Shown: piece after piece, positions 1 through 4,612 of the stretch
Numbering within the stretch: the first letter of the stretch is position 1
Layout of the letters: the number at the start of each line of letters is the position of its first letter
Assembly (NCBI GenBank): GCA_009785715.1
Contig: WQVT01000087.1
Coordinates: 1 to 8,035, forward strand
DNA from: Acidimicrobiaceae bacterium
Lineage (GTDB): Bacteria; Actinomycetota; Acidimicrobiia; Acidimicrobiales; Palsa-688
Direction: 5' to 3'
Length of the DNA stretch: 8,035 bases
The notes under the pieces: model-generated
Seen by the model: only the letters and a program-made list of their open reading frames with translations
Told to the model about the DNA's origin: nothing
Database searches by the model: none
Made by a program: the position numbers and the translations under genes

Positions 1-37
1 CGTCGAGTAGCCGCTGTCGATGTTGCAGACCTGTGCT

Positions 38-65
38 GCGGGGGTCGGGCTTGCCCGGCCCCCGC
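38..65 (-). terminator. Distal hairpin downstream of polA
   Basis: Two 13-base arms (38-50 and 53-65) pair along their whole length with one T/G mismatch. The arms are GCGGGGGTCGGGC and GCCCGGCCCCCGC. The innermost pair probably opens to give a four-base loop. The stem is almost pure GC and has no U-tract on either side, so it is not a classical intrinsic terminator. U-less GC hairpins are common after genes in high-GC actinobacteria. It lies about 60 bases past the polA stop and could also serve a gene beyond the left edge. Confidence 0.5.
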
Positions 66-76
66 TGCGCGTTACC

Positions 77-113
77 TGTGCCGTAACCGGCCGCCCAGAC
101 GGGTTGCGGCACA
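77..113 (-). terminator. Proximal hairpin just after the polA stop
   Basis: Arms 77-88 (TGTGCCGTAACC) and 102-113 (GGTTGCGGCACA) pair over 12 bases with one T/G wobble, leaving a 13-base loop. The hairpin begins 14 bases after the polA stop codon on the minus strand. With the hairpin at 38-65 it makes a tandem pair that I read as the end of the polA transcript. No U-tract follows in either direction, so termination efficiency cannot be judged from sequence. Confidence 0.5.
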
Positions 114-127
114 ACGAACGCGGACGC

Positions 128-2842
128 TCAGCTCTTTGCGTCGGCCCAGGTCTTGCCCCACGCAAGGTTCAACGTCAACGGGACCTTTAGGTCGGCGGCC
201 CCGCTCATCGCCTCCGTCACGGTGGCCGCCGCCTCCTCCTGCTCGGAGGGCGGGACCTCGAGGATCACCTCGTCGTGGACCTGGAGCACCACCCTGCTGG
301 CGAGCCCGGCGTCGGTGAGGCGGGCGTCGAGCCGCACGAGTGCCACCTTGAAGATGTCGGCGGCCAGGCCCTGGATGCCGGCGTTCATCGCCTGACGCTC
401 CCCCGCCGCCCGCAACTGGTAGCGACCGGACTGCAGCTCGGGGATCAGGCGCCTGCGGCCGAAGAGGGTCTCGGTGTAGCCCCGGTCCCGGGCCTCCGCC
501 ACGACCCGGTCCATGTAGGTCCGCACGTTCGGGAACCCCTCGAAGTACGCCTTCAGGATCTCCGCCGCCTCGGGCACGCCGATGCCGAGCCGCTGCGCCA
601 GGCCGTAGGACTCCATGCCGTAGGCCAACCCGTAGGACACCATCTTCGCCTTCGAGCGCATCGCCAGCGTGACGTCCTCGGAGGCGACGCCGTAGATCCG
701 CGAGGCGGTCACGTTGTGAATGTCCACGCCGGCGCGGAACGCCTCGACCAGGCCCGGGTCGTCGGCCAGGTGGGCGATCACCCGCAGCTCGATCTGGTTG
801 TAGTCGGCGACCAGGAAGGCGCAGCCCTCGGCCGGCACGAAGCACTGGCGGATCAACCTGCCCTCCTCGGAGCGCACCGGGATGTTGTGCAGGTTGGGCT
901 GGTCGGAGCTGAGCCGGCCGGTGCGGGCCACCGTCTGGTTGAAGCTGGCGTGGATCCGCCCGTCGGGGGCGATCTCGGCCAGCAGGGGTTCGCCGTAGGT
1001 CGAGCGGAGCTTCTCGACCTCCCGCCACCGCAGCAGCGCCTCGACGACGGGATGCTCGTCGCGCAGCTTCTCGAGCGTCTGAGCGTCGGTGGAGTAACCG
1101 GTCTTGGTCCGCTTCTGGGGCGTCAGCCCGAGCTTGGTGAAGAGGATCTCCCGCAGCTGGGGAGTGCTGCCGACCACGAACTTCTCGCCGGCCAGGTCCC
1201 AGATCTGCTCCTCCAGCCGCTGCGCCTCGGAGGCCAGCTCGGTGGCGAGGCCGGAAAGCTGCTCCCGGTCAACCCGGACGCCCGCCTCCTCCATCCTGGC
1301 GAGCACCCGCACGAGCGGGCGCTCCAGTTCGGTGTAGAGGTTCGTCATCCCCCGGGCGGAGAGCGCCGCGCCGAGCGGCTCGACCAGCCGCGCCACCGCC
1401 AGCGCCCTCCGGCCGGCCACCTCGGCCTCGTCGGGGGCCGTGCCGGAGAGGTCGAGCTGTCCGGGTGGAGGAGCGTCCGGGCCACCCACCTCGACGCCGG
1501 CATAGCGCAGGGCGATGTCCTCGAGCGGATACTTGTCCCCCGCGGGGTCGACCAGGTAGGCGGCGATGGCGGGGTCGAGGGAGAGGTTGGAGAAATCGAT
1601 GCCGATGACCGCCAGGCCCCGCATCAGTTGCTTGGCGTCGTGCGCGGACACCTCGACACCGTCGACGCCGACGAGCCTCGCAACCGCAGCCAGGACGTCG
1701 GCCTCGTCAAGCAGGTCATGCCCGAGCCAGGTGACGGGCGTGCCGGCGCTCGTCGCAGGGCCGGCCTGCGCATCGGTCAGCGCAACCAGGGCCAGGCCGA
1801 CCAACGGGGAGCGACCCTCCTGGCCCTCCCACGCCCCCGCCACTGCGACCGGCATGGCCTCCGCCCGCCAGCGGTCGATGAGCGCGATGGCCTCGGCGGC
1901 GGAAGGGCGGAGCACGGACACGTCCAGGGCCGCTCCGGCCTCCGGGGCGGCGGCCGCCTGGGGGCTCTCGGCGCCCGTGACCTCGATGAAGCGATCCCAC
2001 AGGGTGCGGAACTCGAGGAAGTCGAACAGCTTCCGGACGTCGTCGCGTTCCCACCCCCCGACCGACGCCGCCTCCTGATCGAATTCGATCGGGAGGTCGC
2101 GCACGAGCGGGGTGGCGGCGGCGTTCTGGCGGACGGTCTCCTCCGCCTCCGCCAGGCTCTTGCGGAGCTTCGGGCTCTGCTCGTCCAGGTGGGCATAGAT
2201 CCCGTCGATATCGCCGTAGGCGTTGATCAACTTGGCCGCCGTCTTCTCCCCCACCCCGGGAACCCCGGGCAGGTTGTCGGAGGGGTCGCCCCGCAACGCG
2301 GCGTACTCGGGGTAGCGGGCCGGAACCACCCCGGTGCGTTCCTCGATGCCTGCCTCGTCGTAGAGGACATAGTCGGAGACGCCACGGCGGTTGTAGAGCA
2401 CACGGACATGGGGGTCGGAGACGAGCTGGTAGGTGTCGCGGTCCCCCGAGACGATGATCACGTCGTCGCCCCGCTCGGCGGCCCGGGTGGCGAGCGTCGC
2501 GATCACGTCGTCGGCCTCGTAGCCGGGCAGGTCGACCGTCGGGATCGACAGGGTCTCGATCACCTGGCGGACCAGGCCCATCTGCTGGCGGAGGATGTCG
2601 GGGGTCTCGGCCCTCCCCGCCTTGTAGGCGTCGACGATGTCGTGGCGGAAGGTCCGTTCGGGACGGTCGAACGTGGCGACGACCTGGTCCGGGTGGTGGT
2701 CCTTCAGCAGGTTGATGAGCATCGAGGTGAACCCGAACACGGCGTTGGTCACCTGGCCGGACGCGGTGGCCATGTCGGTCGGCAGGGCGAAGAACGCGCG
2801 GTAGGTGAGGGAGTTCCCGTCGATCAGCATGAGCCGAGCCAT
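128..2842 (-). CDS. polA: DNA polymerase I (5' nuclease plus polymerase; proofreading site lost)
   Basis: This 904-residue cytoplasmic enzyme removes RNA primers and fills gaps in Okazaki-fragment maturation and excision repair. Residues 1-290 are the 5' nuclease, with acidic motifs LIDGN (6-10), YEADD (108-112), SGDRD (132-136) and the GDPSDNLPGVPGVGEKTA helix-hairpin-helix (185-202). Residues about 300-490 are a degenerate 3'-5' exonuclease domain. The DxE motif is replaced near 335-339 and the YxxxD motif near 475 is absent, so no proofreading is expected, as in mycobacterial and Taq enzymes. Residues about 500-904 form the polymerase: motif A DYNQIELR (680-687), motif B from R729 and K733 to YGLAYG (737-742), and motif C VHDE (855-858). 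Asp680 and Asp857 are the catalytic metal ligands. Motif A has Asn682 where Ser is usual. The reading frame extends 58 codons further upstream, but ATG at 2842 begins the conserved N-terminus MARLMLIDG and follows a -10 hexamer by 7 bases. It is divergent from the DtxR-family gene. Confidence 0.97.
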   Translation of the reverse strand: MARLMLIDGNSLTYRAFFALPTDMATASGQVTNAVFGFTSMLINLLKDHHPDQVVATFDRPERTFRHDIVDAYKAGRAETPDILRQQMGLVRQVIETLSIPTVDLPGYEADDVIATLATRAAERGDDVIIVSGDRDTYQLVSDPHVRVLYNRRGVSDYVLYDEAGIEERTGVVPARYPEYAALRGDPSDNLPGVPGVGEKTAAKLINAYGDIDGIYAHLDEQSPKLRKSLAEAEETVRQNAAATPLVRDLPIEFDQEAASVGGWERDDVRKLFDFLEFRTLWDRFIEVTGAESPQAAAAPEAGAALDVSVLRPSAAEAIALIDRWRAEAMPVAVAGAWEGQEGRSPLVGLALVALTDAQAGPATSAGTPVTWLGHDLLDEADVLAAVARLVGVDGVEVSAHDAKQLMRGLAVIGIDFSNLSLDPAIAAYLVDPAGDKYPLEDIALRYAGVEVGGPDAPPPGQLDLSGTAPDEAEVAGRRALAVARLVEPLGAALSARGMTNLYTELERPLVRVLARMEEAGVRVDREQLSGLATELASEAQRLEEQIWDLAGEKFVVGSTPQLREILFTKLGLTPQKRTKTGYSTDAQTLEKLRDEHPVVEALLRWREVEKLRSTYGEPLLAEIAPDGRIHASFNQTVARTGRLSSDQPNLHNIPVRSEEGRLIRQCFVPAEGCAFLVADYNQIELRVIAHLADDPGLVEAFRAGVDIHNVTASRIYGVASEDVTLAMRSKAKMVSYGLAYGMESYGLAQRLGIGVPEAAEILKAYFEGFPNVRTYMDRVVAEARDRGYTETLFGRRRLIPELQSGRYQLRAAGERQAMNAGIQGLAADIFKVALVRLDARLTDAGLASRVVLQVHDEVILEVPPSEQEEAAATVTEAMSGAADLKVPLTLNLAWGKTWADAKS

Positions 2843-2849
2843 TGCCAGG

Positions 2850-2855
2850 ATGCTA
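2850..2855 (-). promoter_or_regulatory. Predicted -10 element of a leaderless polA promoter
   Basis: On the minus strand TAGCAT is followed by 7 bases (CCTGGCA) and then the polA ATG. This spacing puts transcription start at or next to the start codon. No Shine-Dalgarno sequence precedes the ATG and no TTGACA-like -35 is visible at 16-18 bases. The -10-only form is usual in actinobacteria. Confidence 0.55.
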
Positions 2856-2875
2856 CGCCCAGGGGGTGACCTCGC

Positions 2876-2899
2876 CCCGTCTTCGGTGCGACGGGCACC
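2876..2899. promoter_or_regulatory. Overlapping inverted repeats between polA and the DtxR-family gene
   Basis: Two small inverted repeats overlap in the middle of the 94-base divergent region. CCCGTC (2876-2881) pairs with GACGGG (2890-2895), and GGTGC (2885-2889) pairs with GCACC (2895-2899). They sit upstream of both predicted -10 elements, so they could be an operator for the adjacent DtxR-family repressor. They do not resemble the known AT-rich IdeR/DtxR iron box. In sequence this GC-rich, short inverted repeats can occur by chance. Confidence 0.2.
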
Positions 2900-2923
2900 C
2901 GGGCGGTAACTCTTGGCGGGCGG

Positions 2924-2929
2924 TACGCT
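2924..2929 (+). promoter_or_regulatory. Predicted -10 element of the DtxR-family gene (leaderless)
   Basis: TACGCT is followed by 7 bases (CTGCCCC) and then the GTG at 2937, the same spacing as at polA and at the prolyl oligopeptidase gene. No purine-rich ribosome site lies before the GTG. The hexamer also argues against the in-frame TTG at 2913, which lies upstream of it and would not be on the mRNA. Confidence 0.5.
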
Positions 2930-2936
2930 CTGCCCC

Positions 2937-3596
2937 GTGGCAGACGGGTTCCATCCGCCGCTCGAGGAGTACCTCGAGGCGATGCACGAGCTTGAGGAGG
3001 AGGGCGTGCCGGTCATTCAGGCGCGCCTGGCCGAGCGCCTCGACCACTCCGCCCCCGCCGTCTCGGAGATGATCCGCCGGCTCCGGGACGAGGGCTACAT
3101 CGCCGCCGAGGGCCGAGCCCTGCACCTCACGACCGAAGGCCGGGCCAAGGCCGAGAGCGTCGTCCGCAAGCACCGCCTCGCTGAGCTCCTCCTGACCGAG
3201 ATCATCGGCCTCTCCTGGGAGAAGTCCCACGTCGAGGCGTGCCGGTGGGAGCACGTGATCTCCGACGAGGTCGAGGCCCGCCTGGTCGACCTGCTCGGGC
3301 ATCCGCGGACCTGTCCGCACGGCAATCCCATCCCCGGGGCGGAGCCGGTCGAGTACCGCGAGACCGTCCTCTCGGATGCGGTGAGCGGTGAGCGGATCCG
3401 GCTCAGGAGGGTCACCGAGCAGGTGGAGATCGACGCCGAGTCGCTCAACTACCTGTGCACCTCCGGCTTCGTCCCGGGCGCTGCGGCGACCGTCGCCTCC
3501 CGCGCACCCGACGGCACGCTCATCCTCGACGTCGACGGGCGCTCGCTGGCGGTCGGGCCGGGGCTGGCGCACCAGCTCTTCGTCTCGACCCCCTGA
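2937..3596 (+). CDS. DtxR/MntR/IdeR-family metal-dependent transcriptional repressor
   Basis: This 219-residue protein is predicted to bind Fe(II) or Mn(II) and then repress metal-uptake or storage genes as a dimer. Residues 8-65 form the winged helix, with recognition helix SAPAVSEMIRRLRDEG at 38-53. Residues 66-140 form the dimerisation and metal domain, with RKHRLAE (77-83), ACRWEHV (101-107) and NPIPG (130-134). The C-terminal 60 residues look like the SH3/FeoA-type domain of full-length DtxR. By alignment with diphtheria DtxR, metal ligands His79, Glu83, His98, Cys102, Glu105 and His106 are all present. The usual Met10 is replaced by Glu11, next to Tyr12, which resembles the acidic MntR position. 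Metal specificity is therefore unclear and I give no symbol. The GTG start gives the family's usual N-terminus; an in-frame TTG at 2913 is less likely. It is divergent from polA and convergent with the PdtaR-like gene. Confidence 0.93.
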   Translation: MADGFHPPLEEYLEAMHELEEEGVPVIQARLAERLDHSAPAVSEMIRRLRDEGYIAAEGRALHLTTEGRAKAESVVRKHRLAELLLTEIIGLSWEKSHVEACRWEHVISDEVEARLVDLLGHPRTCPHGNPIPGAEPVEYRETVLSDAVSGERIRLRRVTEQVEIDAESLNYLCTSGFVPGAAATVASRAPDGTLILDVDGRSLAVGPGLAHQLFVSTP

Positions 3597-3605
3597 GCCG
3601 CACTT

Positions 3606-4187
3606 CTACTCGGCCGGGCGGAGGCCCTCTTCGATCACGCGACGGGCGACCTCTTTCATTGGGAGACGCTGTCGCATCGCGGTCTTCTGGATCCAGTTGA
3701 AGGCGTCGTGTTCGCGCATGTCGAGGGCGTCCATCAAGACCCCTTTTGCCCGCTCCACCTTCGTACGGACCTCCAAGCGCTCCTCGAGGGTCTTCACCTG
3801 GTCGTCGAGTGCCTTCATCTCCCCGAAGCGCCCGAGGGCGATCTCGATCGCCGGCAGCAGTTCACTCTTTTGGAAAGGCTTCACGAGGTAGGCCAGCGCA
3901 CCGGCGGCGCGGGCCTGCTCGATCAGGTCCCGCTGGCTGAAGGCGGTGAGGATGAGGACGGCGGCCAGGTGGTCGCCCGTGATCTGACGGGCTGCGGTGA
4001 GGCCGTCGACGCCGGGCATCTTGATGTCGAGGATCGCCAGGTCGGGGCGCTGGCTGCGCACCAGCGACACCGCCTCGTCGCCGCGGCCCGTCTCGCCCAC
4101 GACCTCGTAGCCCTCCTCTTCGAGGATCTCCTTGAGGTCGAGCCGGACGATGGCCTCGTCCTCGGCGATCACGACCCGAACTGCCAC
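3606..4187 (-). CDS. pdtaR: ANTAR-domain response regulator, PdtaR-like
   Basis: This 193-residue cytoplasmic protein combines a receiver domain with an RNA-binding ANTAR domain. Such proteins act by transcription antitermination on leader RNAs rather than by binding DNA. The receiver covers about residues 4-120, with acidic pocket Glu9-Asp10, phospho-acceptor Asp54 in LAILDIKMPG, Thr81 and Lys103 in LVKPF. A coiled linker (122-140, LDDQVKTLEERLE) leads into ANTAR (about 138-186), with the typical VERAKGVLM (144-152), AFNWIQKTAM (162-171) and MKEVARRVIE (177-186). Order and length match Rv1626/PdtaR of M. tuberculosis, whose kinase PdtaS is encoded elsewhere; no kinase is adjacent here. Start choice: the frame opens at 4217, but GAGGAGG at 4194-4200 sits 6 bases before GTG 4187, and the ATG at 4202 overlaps that ribosome site. 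Its stop lies 9 bases from that of the convergent DtxR-family gene. Confidence 0.93.
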   Translation of the reverse strand: MAVRVVIAEDEAIVRLDLKEILEEEGYEVVGETGRGDEAVSLVRSQRPDLAILDIKMPGVDGLTAARQITGDHLAAVLILTAFSQRDLIEQARAAGALAYLVKPFQKSELLPAIEIALGRFGEMKALDDQVKTLEERLEVRTKVERAKGVLMDALDMREHDAFNWIQKTAMRQRLPMKEVARRVIEEGLRPAE

Positions 4188-4193
4188 TCGTTG

Positions 4194-4200
4194 CCTCCTC
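4194..4200 (-). promoter_or_regulatory. Ribosome binding site that sets the pdtaR start
   Basis: GAGGAGG on the minus strand lies 6 bases before GTG 4187. It is the strongest Shine-Dalgarno sequence in the window, and it rules out the upstream in-frame ATGs at 4202 and 4217. Unlike polA and the prolyl oligopeptidase gene, pdtaR therefore seems to be translated from an mRNA with a 5' leader or from an upstream cistron. Confidence 0.75.
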
Positions 4201-4295
4201 ATCCGCGATGTCGGCAAACCTGCCGGCGCATCTGTCTAGCGCGGCCGTGCTCCGCCCGCTGCTGATTCGGCCCGCGTGGCCGGCTCGGTCGGGGA

Positions 4296-4589
4296 TCAGT
4301 CCGGGCTGACGACGAGCTTGTCGAGCAGCTCGTTCTGCGTCCGGCGCATGTCCGCGATCGTGGTCTGGAGGTTGGTGCGGCTCCGTCCCATCGCGTCGGC
4401 GTGGCGCTGGGCCTCGGTGTACTCGCGGTGGGCGAGGGGTGTCTCCGAGACCAGGGAACGCACCCGCGCCTCGTCGGCGGCCTCGCTCAGGGCCAGGAAC
4501 TGTTCCTCGACCACCGCCAACTCCTCGTTGGCGGACCGGAGCCGTTTGGCGATCTCGAACAGCCGGCGCTCGATCGACGCATTGGACAT
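4296..4589 (-). CDS. Small coiled-coil protein of unknown function
   Basis: I do not recognise this 97-residue protein. It is almost wholly alpha-helical in character, rich in Glu, Ala, Arg and Leu with heptad-like spacing across residues 5-45 and 55-92. It has no signal peptide, membrane segment or Cys pair. A central SETPLAHREYTEA segment (47-59) with a Pro may break the helix into a two-helix hairpin. Start choice: ATG 4589 opens at MSNASIERRLFEI and follows a TACACT hexamer by 10 bases. An upstream ATG at 4628 would add 13 residues and overlap the end of the prolyl oligopeptidase gene. It lies 23 bases after that gene and 108 bases before pdtaR, all on the minus strand. A role near the ANTAR regulator is only positional inference. 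The coding call rests on the frame, the tidy spacing and non-random helical composition. Confidence 0.75.
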   Translation of the reverse strand: MSNASIERRLFEIAKRLRSANEELAVVEEQFLALSEAADEARVRSLVSETPLAHREYTEAQRHADAMGRSRTNLQTTIADMRRTQNELLDKLVVSPD

Positions 4590-4599
4590 GGCCCCCGTG

Positions 4600-4605
4600 A
4601 GTGTA
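4600..4605 (-). promoter_or_regulatory. Possible -10 element for the small coiled-coil gene
   Basis: TACACT lies in the 23-base gap between the prolyl oligopeptidase stop and the ATG at 4589, with 10 bases between hexamer and start. Transcription would begin 3-4 bases before the ATG, almost leaderless. A TTGACG sequence is present upstream but only 5 bases away, too close to be its -35. This suggests the small gene and perhaps pdtaR have a promoter separate from the oligopeptidase gene. Confidence 0.35.
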
Positions 4606-4612
4606 GCGACCG

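Noticed and set aside
71..113. Possible tRNA or small structured RNA at the left end
   Set aside because: There is a single long stem only. I see no cloverleaf, TPsiC-like GTTCRA motif or acceptor arm.
275..2869. 864-codon open frame on the plus strand antisense to almost all of polA
   Set aside because: It is exactly in codon register with polA, so its stops would need TTA, CTA or TCA codons in polA, which are rare in high-GC genes. The product has no recognisable domain and is dominated by Gly, Arg, Val and Leu, as expected for a shadow frame.
2842..3016. 58-codon N-terminal extension of polA
   Set aside because: It is Ser/Pro/Arg-rich, runs into the DtxR-family coding region on the other strand, and would remove the divergent promoters. 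The conserved PolA start is at 2842.
2853..3572. 239-codon frame on the minus strand antisense to the DtxR-family gene
   Set aside because: It is also in codon register with the sense gene, whose domains and ligands are clearly real. The antisense product resembles no family.
4212..4225. Hairpin in the pdtaR leader considered as an ANTAR target for autoregulation
   Set aside because: The RNA can form a four-pair stem with hexaloop AGGUUU, but known ANTAR targets have A at loop position 1 and G at position 4 and come as a pair of hairpins. Position 4 here is U and I found no matching second hairpin.
4268..4282. Hairpin CGGCC/GGCCG after the small coiled-coil gene considered as a terminator
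   Set aside because: The stem is only 5 bp with no U-tract, which is expected by chance in sequence this GC-rich.
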